Positions 51,401-60,999 of a stretch of 64,000 nucleotides of DNA are shown here, piece by piece (the stretch's first letter is position 1; each line of letters begins with the position of its first letter). Below the pieces are notes generated by a model that worked only from the letters and a program-made list of their open reading frames with translations, ran no database searches and had not been told where the DNA came from. Source of the stretch: Pseudomonadota bacterium (GTDB lineage: Bacteria > Pseudomonadota > Gammaproteobacteria > Burkholderiales > Burkholderiaceae_C); assembly GCA_031119395.1 (NCBI GenBank), contig JAVHYA010000007.1:34945-98944 (forward strand). The letters run 5' to 3'. Position numbers and translations under genes: made by a program.

Positions 51401-53146
51401 TCAGCCCGCCGCCGCGCTGCGGCAGCGCGCGAAGGCGTCGAGCGCCGGCTTGTAGGTCGGCGTCCGCACGTCCATCAGGCCGAGCACCGTCGGGTACAGG
51501 TTGTCGTGCGTCAGCTCGGCGTCCTTGCCGCTGCGCAGGCACGCATCGGTGATGCCCTCGCGCCGGCCGAGGCCGCCGTCGAGCCACGCGACGAAGGGCA
51601 CGTGCTTCTGCACCTCGGGCGCCAGGTTGTAGGGCATGCCGTGCAGGTACAGCCCGTATTCGCCCAGCGACTCGCCGTGGTCGCTCATGTAGACCAGGCC
51701 GGTCTGGTAGCGGTCGGATTGCGACTTCAGCCAGTCGATGGTGCCGGCCAGGAAATGGTCGGTGTAGGCGATGGTGTTGTCGAAGGCATTCATCAGCTCG
51801 GCATGGCTGCACTCCGACAGGGTGTTGGTGCGGCACTCGGGCTGGAAGCGCTTGAGCGCATCGCTCGAGCGCTTGTAGTACGCCGGGCCGTGGCTGCCGA
51901 GCTGGTGCATCACCAGCACCACCCCCTTGGCGGCGCGCTCGGGCGGCAGTGCGGCGATGCGCTGGTCCAGGCCCTTGAGCATCACCTCGTCCAGGCATTC
52001 GTCGCCGCTGCACAGCGACGGGTAGGCCGCCTGCTGCTTCGGGTCGTTGGCCTGCACGTTGGGCACGCGCACGCACACGCCCTTGCAGCCGGCCTGGTTG
52101 TCGATCCACAGCACCGCCAGGCCGGCCGCCTGCAGCACGTCGAGCAGGTTCTCGTACTCGTTCTTGCGCGACTCGTAGCCCTGCTTGCCCAGGTGCGAGA
52201 ACATGCACGGCACCGAGGCCAGCGTGTTGGTGCCGCAGGAGTGGACGTTGGCGAAGCTCACCGCCTGGCGCGCGGCCAGCTCGGGGTTGGTGTCGCGCGC
52301 ATAGCCGTTGAGCGAGAAGTGATCGGCACGGGCCGTTTCGCCGACGACGAGCACCAGCATCGGCGGCTTGGCCTGGCCGGCGTAGCTCGCGCCCAGGGCC
52401 GTCCCGGCGGTGATGGGCACCAGCTTGCGGCTGCGCTGGAACATCGGCCGCGCCAGCGCCGCGCCGGCCGAATACACGCTGGCCAGCGGGTTCATCATGT
52501 AGCGCACGTGCGGCTCGTTGCGCATCAGCGGCGCCAGGGTGCGCGACATCGCCATGCCGCCGGACACCACGGCCGCGATGGCGACCACGAACAGCACCGC
52601 GTTGCGCCACAGGCGCGACCACCAGGGCTCGGCCACCACCGGCACGCGCCACAGCCACGCCACCGCGGGCAGGGACACCAGCAGCACGCTGCCGAGCATC
52701 GACAGGCTCATCAGGTCGCGCGCCTCGCCCGGGTCGGTCTGCATCACGTTGGCCGCCATCGACGGGTCCATCACCATGCGGTAGGCGAACATGTAGTACT
52801 GCACCAGGGCTGCCACCACCACCAGCAGCATCCACAACGGCTTCATCCACCGCGACCAGGCCGTGAGCGCCAGCAACGCCACCGTGCCGGCCAACAGCAG
52901 CCAGGCCATGCCGACGATGGAGAACAGGTACACGCTGGGCGCGCGGCCGATGCGCGCGAGGTCGAGCCACAGCGGCCAGTTGGCGGCCAGCAGCAGGTAC
53001 ACCGACAGGGTCAGCACGATGGCGCGGATCGACCGGGGACGGGTCATCCAGGCATCGATGGCGGCAAGGAAGGAGCGAAGGCCGAAGGACGAAGCACCTG
53101 TTTCGATGCGCGCGGGCGCGAGGTGCACGGGAGGCAGAGCAGACAT
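51401..53146 (-). CDS. eptA: lipid A phosphoethanolamine transferase
   Basis: A 581-residue inner-membrane enzyme that adds phosphoethanolamine to lipid A. Five N-terminal transmembrane helices lie within about 40-200, followed by a periplasmic sulfatase-fold catalytic domain. The nucleophile is Thr308 in SCGTNTLASVPCMFS. Zinc ligands include Glu270 (VVGETARA) and the Asp-His pair of MSDHGES. The many cysteines of the EptA/MCR type are present. It follows a PAP2 phosphatase gene by 57 bases and is divergent from a PmrAB-like two-component system. This layout supports regulated modification of lipid A and lower affinity for cationic peptides. Confidence 0.93.
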   Translation of the reverse strand: MSALPPVHLAPARIETGASSFGLRSFLAAIDAWMTRPRSIRAIVLTLSVYLLLAANWPLWLDLARIGRAPSVYLFSIVGMAWLLLAGTVALLALTAWSRWMKPLWMLLVVVAALVQYYMFAYRMVMDPSMAANVMQTDPGEARDLMSLSMLGSVLLVSLPAVAWLWRVPVVAEPWWSRLWRNAVLFVVAIAAVVSGGMAMSRTLAPLMRNEPHVRYMMNPLASVYSAGAALARPMFQRSRKLVPITAGTALGASYAGQAKPPMLVLVVGETARADHFSLNGYARDTNPELAARQAVSFANVHSCGTNTLASVPCMFSHLGKQGYESRKNEYENLLDVLQAAGLAVLWIDNQAGCKGVCVRVPNVQANDPKQQAAYPSLCSGDECLDEVMLKGLDQRIAALPPERAAKGVVLVMHQLGSHGPAYYKRSSDALKRFQPECRTNTLSECSHAELMNAFDNTIAYTDHFLAGTIDWLKSQSDRYQTGLVYMSDHGESLGEYGLYLHGMPYNLAPEVQKHVPFVAWLDGGLGRREGITDACLRSGKDAELTHDNLYPTVLGLMDVRTPTYKPALDAFARCRSAAAG

Positions 53147-53203
53147 CCGACGAGCGTAGGCAGAGGCACTGAAACCTCCCTGAACACCTGCCTCAGGATT
53201 CGT

Positions 53204-53923
53204 TCAGGCTGACGCCCCGGCCCGCGCCATCGCCTCGGCGCGGGCCGTGCGGCGGGCCCGCCAGGCCTGGGCCAGGGCGTCGATGGCACCGCCCACCACC
53301 CAGCAGATCCACGCGGTCCAGAGGGTGTGGCTCAGGTAGTGCGCGCCCCGCATCTGCTGCCCCAGGCCGAAGACCGCGCCCGCCAGCAGCGTCAGCGACA
53401 GCCAGACCCCGGCAGCCCGGGGCGCATGCCGCCGCAGCACGAACCAGCCGCCCAGGAAGGCGAAGGCCGCCGAGGCGTGGCCGGCCGGAAAGCAGCCGCC
53501 CGGCCCGCCGTCGCGCGCGGTCCAGTCCCAGTGCGACACGTAGGCCGCGGCACCGCCGAAGGCCTGGACGTCCCACGGACAGCTGGTGTGGTTGGCATGC
53601 TTGAGCAGGGTGATCGCGCCCACGGACGCCAGGGTGGCGAGCACGAGTTGCCAGCGCTCGCTGCGCGACAGCCGGCGCAGCACGCCCACCGGCCACCAGA
53701 CGGCGAGCAGCAGGGCCACGACGAGGACCCAGCTGAGGTTCTTGCCGCCCTGGTGCACGACGGCCGTGAGCCACCAGTTCCCACGCAGCGGAAAGCCGAA
53801 GGGCGTGCCGAAGAGGCCGGCCAGCCAGAGATCGCCGGCCGTCGCGTCCCAGGCGAGCAGCAGGACCAGGGCGACGAGCGTGACCGGGAGGAAGGCGCGA
53901 AAGGGGGAATGGCGAGAGCGCAT
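53204..53923 (-). CDS. PAP2-family membrane phosphatase
   Basis: A 239-residue membrane phosphatase with about six helices. The three PAP2 motifs are present: K-x6-CP in LKHANHTSCPWD, GCFPAGHASAAF (usual PSGH, here PAGH), and RGAHYLSHTLWTAWI with the catalytic His. It could be a lipid A or undecaprenyl phosphatase. Being co-directed with eptA and opposite a PmrAB-like pair, a lipid A phosphatase (LpxE/LpxF-like) that exposes or alters the site used by EptA is a fair inference. Confidence 0.85.
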   Translation of the reverse strand: MRSRHSPFRAFLPVTLVALVLLLAWDATAGDLWLAGLFGTPFGFPLRGNWWLTAVVHQGGKNLSWVLVVALLLAVWWPVGVLRRLSRSERWQLVLATLASVGAITLLKHANHTSCPWDVQAFGGAAAYVSHWDWTARDGGPGGCFPAGHASAAFAFLGGWFVLRRHAPRAAGVWLSLTLLAGAVFGLGQQMRGAHYLSHTLWTAWICWVVGGAIDALAQAWRARRTARAEAMARAGASA

Positions 53924-54076
53924 CGGGAGCAGGAAAGGCGCCCGGGGGCGCGGCAACGGAGGCGCAATGCGGCCTCGGCCGCAGACAATAGGGCCATGCC
54001 ATGAACACAGCCTGAAATGCTCGTGCCTGCGCCGACGTAGACTCATCCCCACCGCCTGCCGCCAAGGACCCGACCC

Positions 54077-54751
54077 GTGCGCATCCTCCTCGTCGAAGAC
54101 GACACCACGCTGTCCGATGCCGTGTGCAGCTACCTGCGCGCCAAGGCCTTCGTCGTCGATGCGGTGCCCAGCCTGGCGCTGGCCCGGGCCTCGCTGCTGT
54201 CGGCGCAGTACGCGGCCATCCTGCTGGACCTGCACCTGGGCGACGGCGATGGCCTGCAGCTGCTGCCCGAGATCCGCGCGTTGCGCGAACGGCCGATCGT
54301 CATCGTGCTCACCGCGCGCGACCAGGTGACCGACCGCATCCGCGGCCTGGACGCCGGCGCGGACGACTACCTCATCAAGCCCTACGACCCGGCGGAACTG
54401 CTGGCCCGGCTGCGCGCCGTGGAACGGCGCCGCAGCACCAGCCAGTCGGCCGTGGTCAAGCTCGGCGCGCTGGAAATCGACCTGAGCAACGACCTGGTGC
54501 GCAAGCGCGGCGTGTCGGTGCCCCTCACGCAGAAGGAGTGGGCGCTGCTGCGCGTGATGGCGACGCGGCCCGAGCGCATCCACACCCGCGAGGCGCTGCA
54601 GGACGCGCTCTACGGCTACGACGACGAGACCGACAGCAACACGCTGGAGGTCTTCATCAGCCGCCTGCGTCGCAAGCTCGGCCGCGCCCACATCCAGACG
54701 CTGCGCGGGCTGGGCTACCGGCTCGCCTTCTCCGAGGCGGACGAGGAATGA
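54077..54751 (+). CDS. OmpR-family response regulator, PmrA-like
   Basis: A 224-residue regulator. The receiver domain has VEDDTTL, phospho-acceptor Asp51 and Lys in LIKPY; the C-terminal winged helix ends with TLRGLGYRLAF. It resembles PmrA/BasR and QseB. The start is GTG 54077 with AAGGA about ten bases upstream. The divergent promoter region of 153 bases to the PAP2-eptA unit makes those genes the natural targets. No consensus direct repeat was confidently read there. The kinase gene follows after 34 bases. Confidence 0.88.
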   Translation: MRILLVEDDTTLSDAVCSYLRAKAFVVDAVPSLALARASLLSAQYAAILLDLHLGDGDGLQLLPEIRALRERPIVIVLTARDQVTDRIRGLDAGADDYLIKPYDPAELLARLRAVERRRSTSQSAVVKLGALEIDLSNDLVRKRGVSVPLTQKEWALLRVMATRPERIHTREALQDALYGYDDETDSNTLEVFISRLRRKLGRAHIQTLRGLGYRLAFSEADEE

Positions 54752-54785
54752 GCCGCGCCGCACCCGTGCGCGGGGCCGCGCGCTG

Positions 54786-56150
54786 ATGGGCCTGCTCTCG
54801 CGCGCCCGTGCGTTGCCCGCGGTGGTCGACTCGCTGGCCGGACGGCTGGCACGTACGCTGATCCTGTCGGTCGGCAGTGTCTGGCTGGCGTGCGTGCTGG
54901 GCGTGGTCTGGTACATCGACCGCGAGATCAACTACAACTTCGACAACGAACTGGTGGAGGTGGCGCACCGCATGTTCGACATCGCGATCGAGCAGTACGA
55001 CGCCATGTCCAGGGGCCACGAGCCGACGCAACCGCTGATCGCGCCGCCGCCCCTGTTCATCGAGGACGAAGTGATCTACCAGATCGTGAACGGCGGCACC
55101 CGCGTGCTGCAGCGCTCCTCGAATGCGCGCCCCGAAATCTTCGACGTGCCGCTGGCGCCGGGCTTCGCGAACAACCGGCCCGACTGGCGCATCTACACCG
55201 TGCGCCATCCCACGCGCGACCTGTACATGCAGGTGGCCGACCCGATCGAGGAACGCCGCCGCGCCGTGAACCGCACCCTCCTGGGCCTGATCGTGGCCAT
55301 GGGCGCGCTGCTGCCGCTGCTGGCGTTGGTGCTTCGCCAGATCGCCCGGCGCGAGCTGCGCGTGTTGCAGCGACTGGCCGGCGAGATCAGCGTGCGCAGC
55401 AGCGTCGACCTGCGGCCCATCACCCTGCCCGGCCTGCCGCACGAGCTGCGCTCGGTGGCGGACGACGTGAACCGGCTGCTCGAACGCCTGTCGCACGCGC
55501 TCGACGTGGAGCGCGCGCTGGCTGCCAACGCGGCGCACGAGCTGCGCACGCCGCTGGCGGCGGCGCGGCTGCGCCTGCAGACCGCGCTGGAGCACGACCT
55601 GGCGCGCAGCGACGTCGAGGCCGCGCTGCACGCGCTGCAGACGCTGAGCCACCGCACCGAGAAGCTGCTGCAGCTCTCCCGCGCGGAATCCGGCGCGTCG
55701 CTCGCCCGCACGCCGGTCGACGTGGTGCGCCTGGCCGGCACCGTGGCCGAGGAGTTCTGGCAGGACGAGCGCACCGTCAACCGCCTGCACCTGAACGTGC
55801 CCGACGAGACGGCGCCACTGGCACGCGGCGACGTCGACGCACTGGCGATCGCCCTGCGCAACCTGATCGAGAACGGGCTGCGCTACAGCCGGGGCGGCCG
55901 GGTGGAACTCGCCGTCGAGTTGCCCTGCACGCTGGTCGTGCGCGACAACGGGCCGGGCGTCACGGCCGAGCAGCTGCAGACGCTCAGGCAGCGCCATGTG
56001 CGGCACAGCGACGACCAGGCCGGCTACGGGCTGGGCATGTCGATCGTGTCGACCATCGTGCAGCAGCACGAGGCCGTGCTTGAGCTCAACTCGCCGCCGG
56101 CGGGCGAGCGCTGCGGCTTCGAGGCGCGGATCGTGCTGCAGCCGGCCTGA
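54786..56150 (+). CDS. sensor histidine kinase, PmrB-like
   Basis: A 454-residue membrane kinase. TM1 is at about 24-44, with a periplasmic domain of roughly 115 residues. TM2 is at about 163-183, then HAMP-like. HisKA carries His251 in AAHELRTP, and HATPase has NLIENGLRYS and YGLGMSIV motifs. The periplasmic part has acidic runs (FIEDEV, PEIFD), which in PmrB contribute to metal or peptide sensing, but no ExxE motif was found, so the signal is open. It is the partner of the regulator directly upstream. Confidence 0.88.
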   Translation: MGLLSRARALPAVVDSLAGRLARTLILSVGSVWLACVLGVVWYIDREINYNFDNELVEVAHRMFDIAIEQYDAMSRGHEPTQPLIAPPPLFIEDEVIYQIVNGGTRVLQRSSNARPEIFDVPLAPGFANNRPDWRIYTVRHPTRDLYMQVADPIEERRRAVNRTLLGLIVAMGALLPLLALVLRQIARRELRVLQRLAGEISVRSSVDLRPITLPGLPHELRSVADDVNRLLERLSHALDVERALAANAAHELRTPLAAARLRLQTALEHDLARSDVEAALHALQTLSHRTEKLLQLSRAESGASLARTPVDVVRLAGTVAEEFWQDERTVNRLHLNVPDETAPLARGDVDALAIALRNLIENGLRYSRGGRVELAVELPCTLVVRDNGPGVTAEQLQTLRQRHVRHSDDQAGYGLGMSIVSTIVQQHEAVLELNSPPAGERCGFEARIVLQPA

Positions 56151-56172
56151 CGACGTTCCCGCTCACACCTTC

Positions 56173-56601
56173 TCAGGCCGGGGCGGACACGATCTCCCGC
56201 AGCCAGCCCGGCAGGTCCCTGGCCTTCTGCTTCGGGAAGTCGACCCAGATCGTGGTGGCGCCGCCCGCAGCGCAGACCACGTCCGGCGCATCGCGCCGCG
56301 CCATGGTGGCCCAGCTCTCGAAGGTGGTGCGGCCCGGATCGCTCACGTACATCTTCAGCAGCACGTCGCCCGGGTACTCGATCTGCCGGTAGAAGTTGCA
56401 GAAGGCGTTGACGATCACCATGCCTTCGCCGCCCGGGTCGGGCTGGAAGCCGATCGAATGCATCCAGTCGATGCGCGCGGTCTCCATGTAGCGAAAGTAG
56501 GTGCCGTTGTTCAGGTGGCCCATCGCGTCCATGTCGCCCCAGCGGATGGGAATGACGGTCTCGTAGACCAGCTTCTTCGTCTCGGGGATCTCGATCTTCA
56601 T
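56173..56601 (-). CDS. hotdog-fold acyl-CoA thioesterase (4HBT/YbgC family)
   Basis: A 142-residue single hotdog domain. RWGDMDAMGHLNNGTYFRYMETARIDW near residues 20-46 is the 4-hydroxybenzoyl-CoA thioesterase-type signature, with the catalytic Asp in the GDMDAMGH loop. It hydrolyses acyl-CoA thioesters, chain length unknown. It faces the ETF-QO gene across 141 bases and is convergent to the PmrB-like gene (22 bases between stops). It has no signal peptide. Confidence 0.85.
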   Translation of the reverse strand: MKIEIPETKKLVYETVIPIRWGDMDAMGHLNNGTYFRYMETARIDWMHSIGFQPDPGGEGMVIVNAFCNFYRQIEYPGDVLLKMYVSDPGRTTFESWATMARRDAPDVVCAAGGATTIWVDFPKQKARDLPGWLREIVSAPA

Positions 56602-56742
56602 GGGTCTGCGGGGAAGGGGTCGGCGGGCCTCGTGGAGTCGCACCGGCGACGGGCCGGCCCCAGGGGGGTGCCGAATAGAATGCACGAGGCCGCCGACGGG
56701 GCGGCCCACGCCTGCCTCGAACCATTATCAGCGACACCCCCG

Positions 56743-58443
56743 ATGACCCAAGACGAAATCCTCGCCCAGTTCGGTCCCCGCGAAGCCATGGAATACGACG
56801 TGGTGATCGTCGGTGCCGGCCCCGGCGGCCTGGCCACCGCAATCCGCCTCAAGCAGTTGGCCGAACAGGAAGGCAAGGAGATCTCGGTCGTCGTGCTCGA
56901 GAAGGGCTCCGAGCCTGGCGCGCACATCCTGTCGGGCGCCATCATGGACCCGCGCGCGCTGACCGAGCTCATCCCGGACTGGAAGGAAAAGGGCGCGCCG
57001 CTGAACCAGCCGGTCAACGCCGACACCTTCCTCTTCCTCACCGAGAAGGGCGCCATCCGCACGCCCAACTTCATGCTGCCGGGCAACTTCCAGAACCACG
57101 GCAACTACATCATCAGCCTGGGCAACGTGGTGCGCTGGCTGGCGCAGCAGGCCGAGGCGCTGGGGGTGGAGATCTTCCCGGGCTTTCCGGCCGCCGAGGT
57201 GCTGTACAACGAGGACGGCTCGGTCAAGGGCGTGGCCACCGGCAACATGGGCATCGGCAAGGACGGCGAGCCGACCGAGAACTTCCAGCTCGGCATGGAG
57301 CTGCATGCCAAGTACACGATCTTCGCCGAGGGCGCGCGCGGCAACCTGGGCCGCCAGCTGATCAGCCGCTTCAAGCTCGACGCGGACAGCGATCCCGCCA
57401 GCTACGGCATCGGCATCAAGGAGCTGTGGGAGATCGACCCGGCCCGCCACGAGCCCGGCCTGGTGCTGCACGCGGCCGGCTGGCCGCTGGATCCGAACAC
57501 CTACGGCGGCGCCTTCCTGTATCACGCCGAGAACAACCAGGTCATCGTCGGCTACGTGGTCGGCCTGGACTACCAGAACCCCTACATCAGCCCCTTCGAG
57601 GAGTTCCAGCGTTTCAAGACGCACCCGAACATCCGCTACTACTTCGAAGGCCAGGACAAGGGCCTCAAGCCCGCCAAGCGCCTGAGCTACGGCGCGCGCG
57701 CCATCAACGCCGGCGGCCTGCTGGCGCTGCCCAAGACCGTGTTCCCGGGCGGCGCGCTGGTCGGCTGCGACGCGGGCTACCTCAACGTCAGCCGCATCAA
57801 GGGCAGCCATGCCGCCATCAAGACCGGCATGCTGGCCGCCGAGGCAGCGTTCGACGCCGTGACCTCCGGCCGCCAGCACGACGAGCTGAGCGCCTACCCC
57901 GCCGCCTTCGAGAAGAGCTGGCTGCATGCCGAGCTCTACAAGGACCGCAACTTCAAGACCTGGTTCAAGAAGGGCCTGTACACGGCCACCGTGATGAACG
58001 GCATCGAGCAGTTCCTGCTGCGCGGCCACATCCCGTGGACCATCCACCGCAAGGAGCCCGACTACGCGCGCCTGAAGCCGGCCGCGCAGTACAGGAAGAT
58101 CGACTATCCCAAGCCCGACGGCAAGCTCACCTTCGACCGCCTGGGCTCGGTGTTCATCAGCAACACCAACCACGAAGAGAACCAGCCCGCGCACCTCACG
58201 CTCAAGGACCCCACGGTGCCGGTGCGCATCAACCTGCCCGAGTACGCCGGGCCCGAGTCGCGCTACTGCCCCGCGGGCGTCTACGAGTTCGTGCCCGACG
58301 AGGCCAACGCCGGCAAGGAGCGCCTGCAGATCAACGCCCAGAACTGCGTGCACTGCAAGACCTGCGACATCAAGGACCCGACACAGAACATCGTGTGGGT
58401 CACGCCCGAGGGCGGCGGCGGGCCGAACTACGTGGGGATGTGA
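56743..58443 (+). CDS. electron transfer flavoprotein-ubiquinone oxidoreductase
   Basis: A 566-residue FAD and 4Fe-4S enzyme on the inner membrane that moves electrons from ETF to ubiquinone. The FAD motif VVIVGAGPGGLATAIRL is at about 20-36 (GAGPGG). The cluster ligands are Cys509 (RYCPAG) and the Cys535/538/541 group (CVHCKTC). Length equals the bacterial and mitochondrial enzymes. It completes the route for acyl-CoA dehydrogenases, such as the one encoded at 21.3-22.5 kb; the etfAB genes are not in this window. A clean terminator follows. Confidence 0.95.
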   Translation: MTQDEILAQFGPREAMEYDVVIVGAGPGGLATAIRLKQLAEQEGKEISVVVLEKGSEPGAHILSGAIMDPRALTELIPDWKEKGAPLNQPVNADTFLFLTEKGAIRTPNFMLPGNFQNHGNYIISLGNVVRWLAQQAEALGVEIFPGFPAAEVLYNEDGSVKGVATGNMGIGKDGEPTENFQLGMELHAKYTIFAEGARGNLGRQLISRFKLDADSDPASYGIGIKELWEIDPARHEPGLVLHAAGWPLDPNTYGGAFLYHAENNQVIVGYVVGLDYQNPYISPFEEFQRFKTHPNIRYYFEGQDKGLKPAKRLSYGARAINAGGLLALPKTVFPGGALVGCDAGYLNVSRIKGSHAAIKTGMLAAEAAFDAVTSGRQHDELSAYPAAFEKSWLHAELYKDRNFKTWFKKGLYTATVMNGIEQFLLRGHIPWTIHRKEPDYARLKPAAQYRKIDYPKPDGKLTFDRLGSVFISNTNHEENQPAHLTLKDPTVPVRINLPEYAGPESRYCPAGVYEFVPDEANAGKERLQINAQNCVHCKTCDIKDPTQNIVWVTPEGGGGPNYVGM

Positions 58444-58447
58444 AACA

Positions 58448-58468
58448 GGGCGCCGCGGGCGCCCTTTT
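58448..58468 (+). terminator. Rho-independent terminator after ETF-QO gene
   Basis: GGGCGCC-gcg-GGCGCCC followed by TTTT, beginning five bases after the ETF-QO stop codon. Confidence 0.85.
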
Positions 58469-58485
58469 CGTTGGCGCGCGGACCG

Positions 58486-59784
58486 TCAGGCCCGCGCCGG
58501 CTCGCCGGCCTGCTCGCCGCGCGGGTCGTGGCCCACGAGCAGCACCAGCACGAAGCCCAGCACCGACAGCGAAGCCAGGAACATCACGGCGTAGATGTCG
58601 TTGCCCATGCGGTCGCGCAGCAGGCCGAAGAGGGTGGGGCCGATGTAGCCGCCGAGGTTGCCGATGGAGTTGATCCAGGCGATGCCGGCCGCTGCCGCGG
58701 TGCCGCTGAGGATGGCGGTGGGCAGCGTCCAGAAGACCGGCAGCGCACTGAAGATGCCGAAGGCGGCCAAGGTCACCGCCGCCATCTTGGACACCGGCGC
58801 GCCGATCTCGGCAGCAGCCATCAGGCCCAGGAAGATGCAGGCCAGCGGCACCAGGAGAAAGCCCTTGCGCTCGCGCCGCGCGTCGGACCACCGCGTCCAC
58901 AGCAGCATGGCGATCGCGCCGACGAGGTAGGGGAAGGCGTTGATGAAGCCGATCTCCACGTTGCCCAGGCCGCCGAAGCCCTTGATGATCTGCGGCAGGA
59001 AGAAGCCCAGGCCATACAGCGGCACCGTGATGCCCATGTAGATGAAGCCCATCGCGATGACGCGCCAGTTGAGCAGCGACTGCTTCCAGGAGATGGCGTG
59101 CAGCGATTCGCGGTTGCGGCGCTCGGCGTCCAGCGTGCCCTGCAGCCACCGGCGCTCCTCGGCCGTCAGCCACTTCGCATCCTTCGGTCCGTCGGGCAGG
59201 TACAGCAGCACGAAGACGGTGAGGATCACCGCCGGAATGGCTTCGAGGATGAACAGCCACTGCCAGCCGTGCAGGCCGGCCAGGCCTTCCATGTTCAGGA
59301 TGTAGCCGGAGATGGGCGAGCCGATCACGCTCGAGATGGGCACCGCGAACATGAACCAGCCCACGATGCGCGCGCGGTACGCCGCGGGAAACCACAGCGT
59401 GAGGTAGAAGATGACGCCGGGGAAGAAGCCCGCCTCCGCCGCGCCGAGCAGGAAGCGCACGATGTTGAAGCTGGTCGCGCCCCCCACCCAGGCCTGCGCG
59501 GCGGAGATCAGTCCCCAGCTGAGCATGATGCGGGCGATCCACCGGCGTGCGCCGAAGCGCTCCAGCGCCAGGTTGCTCGGCACCTCGAGCAGGAAGTAGG
59601 CGATGAAGAAGATGCCCGCCGCGTTGCCGAACACGGTGCTGGTGAAACCCAGGTCCTTCGACATCGCCGCACCGGCGAAGCCGAGGTTGACGCGATCGAG
59701 GTAGGCGACGAAGTAGCTGACCATCAACAGCGGCAGCAGCCGCCAGCTGATCTTGGCCACGGTGCGTTGCGCGATGCCGTCCAT
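58486..59784 (-). CDS. MFS transporter, anion:cation symporter (ACS) family
   Basis: A 432-residue major facilitator with about 12 transmembrane helices. ISWRLLPLLMVSYFVAYLDRVNLGFAGAAM opens TM1, the ACS signature, and LALERFGARRWIARIM is the TM2-TM3 loop. ACS members import organic anions such as phthalate, tartrate, glucarate or 4-hydroxyphenylacetate. It is divergent from a DenD-like dehydrogenase gene across 135 bases, so it may bring in a sugar acid used by that enzyme, but a TRAP transporter in the next operon is a competing candidate. Confidence 0.9.
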   Translation of the reverse strand: MDGIAQRTVAKISWRLLPLLMVSYFVAYLDRVNLGFAGAAMSKDLGFTSTVFGNAAGIFFIAYFLLEVPSNLALERFGARRWIARIMLSWGLISAAQAWVGGATSFNIVRFLLGAAEAGFFPGVIFYLTLWFPAAYRARIVGWFMFAVPISSVIGSPISGYILNMEGLAGLHGWQWLFILEAIPAVILTVFVLLYLPDGPKDAKWLTAEERRWLQGTLDAERRNRESLHAISWKQSLLNWRVIAMGFIYMGITVPLYGLGFFLPQIIKGFGGLGNVEIGFINAFPYLVGAIAMLLWTRWSDARRERKGFLLVPLACIFLGLMAAAEIGAPVSKMAAVTLAAFGIFSALPVFWTLPTAILSGTAAAAGIAWINSIGNLGGYIGPTLFGLLRDRMGNDIYAVMFLASLSVLGFVLVLLVGHDPRGEQAGEPARA

Positions 59785-59919
59785 GCGGAGTCTCCTGTCG
59801 TTCCGACGAAGGCCGCCTGTCCCGACGGCCGGGGCGGCAAGTATGTGCCTTTGCACCGATTCGTGCAGGCTCAGCCAGCGGTCAGCTTCGCCGCTAGACT
59901 GAAGGCGAAGGAGACACCC

Positions 59920-60936
59920 ATGCACATCGTCATCACCGGCGGCGCCGGCTTCATCGGCGCTCGGCTCGCGCGCACCCTGCTCCAGCGCGGGACGCTGGCG
60001 CCCGCGGGCGGCACGGCGCAGCCCGTCACCCGCATCACCCTGGTCGATCGCGCGCCGGCGCCGGCCGACCTCGCGGCGGATCCGCACATCGTCGCGGCCA
60101 CCGGCGACCTCAATGCGCAACTGGCAGACCCGGCCGCCGCCTTCTGGTCGCAGGCCGACGTGGTCTTCCACCTGGCAGCCGCCGTCAGCGGCGAGTGCGA
60201 GGCCGACTTCGACCTCGGCATGCGGAGCAACTTCGCCGCCACGCATGCGCTGCTCGAGCGGCTGCGCGCCGCCGGCACCACCCCGGTCGTGGTGTTCTCC
60301 AGCTCGCTCGCGGTGTTCGGCGATTCGCCCGCACAGCCGCTGCCGCCCGTGATCGGCGACGACACGCTGCCCACGCCGCAGACCAGCTACGGCATCCAGA
60401 AATTCATCGGCGAGCAGCTGGTGGCCGACTACACGCGAAAGGGCTTCGTGCACGGGCGCAGCGTGCGGCTGATGACGGTCAGCGTGCGCCCGGGCCGCCC
60501 CAACGGCGCCGCATCGAGCTTTTTCAGCGGCATGGTGCGCGAACCCCTGGCCGGCGTGCGCGCGCCCTGCCCGGTGCCCGACGACACGCCGGTCGCCCTG
60601 GCGTCCCCGGCGCGCACCATCGAAGGCATCCTGCGTGCCGCCGAGGCGAGCGACGCCGATTGGGGCGCGCGCACCGCGCTCAACCTGCCCTCGCTGTCCA
60701 CCACCGTGGGCGAGATGGCCGCCGCGCTCGGCCGCGTGGCAGGGCCCGAGGCGCTGGACCTGCTCGACCGCACGCCCGACCCGGCCATCATGCGCATCGT
60801 CAAGACCTGGCCCGGCCGCTTCGAGACCCCGCGTGCCCGCGCGCTGGGCCTGGGCAGCGACACCTCCTTCGACGACGTGATCCGCGACTACGTCCGTGAA
60901 AATCCCGACGCTGTGAAGCTGGCAATCAGGGCATAG
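59920..60936 (+). CDS. denD: NAD-dependent epimerase/dehydratase family, DenD-like (D-erythronate dehydrogenase)
   Basis: A 338-residue extended SDR with the NAD motif TGGAGFIGARLA at residues 6-17, a VVFSSSLAVFG strand and the catalytic Tyr/Lys in SYGIQKFIG. Overall pattern and length match DenD, which oxidises D-erythronate in sugar-acid catabolism. AAGGAGA six bases before ATG 59920 fixes the start. It leads the operon with TRAP system 2, a linkage known for DenD-type genes. The kinase and isomerase genes of the pathway are not in the window, and other four-carbon acids remain possible. Confidence 0.78.
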   Translation: MHIVITGGAGFIGARLARTLLQRGTLAPAGGTAQPVTRITLVDRAPAPADLAADPHIVAATGDLNAQLADPAAAFWSQADVVFHLAAAVSGECEADFDLGMRSNFAATHALLERLRAAGTTPVVVFSSSLAVFGDSPAQPLPPVIGDDTLPTPQTSYGIQKFIGEQLVADYTRKGFVHGRSVRLMTVSVRPGRPNGAASSFFSGMVREPLAGVRAPCPVPDDTPVALASPARTIEGILRAAEASDADWGARTALNLPSLSTTVGEMAAALGRVAGPEALDLLDRTPDPAIMRIVKTWPGRFETPRARALGLGSDTSFDDVIRDYVRENPDAVKLAIRA

Positions 60937-60950
60937 TCAGCCTCCTGCCT

Positions 60951-60975
60951 GCCGCGGCCCGTTCTGGGCCGCGGC
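60951..60975 (+). terminator. strong hairpin between denD and dctP of TRAP system 2
   Basis: GCCGCGGCCC-gttct-GGGCCGCGGC, a perfect ten-base-pair stem just upstream of the dctP ribosome-binding site. No T-run follows, so it may be an mRNA-stability or processing hairpin rather than a terminator. Confidence 0.6.
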
Positions 60976-60999
60976 CACTTTCCACCGAGGAGACACCCC

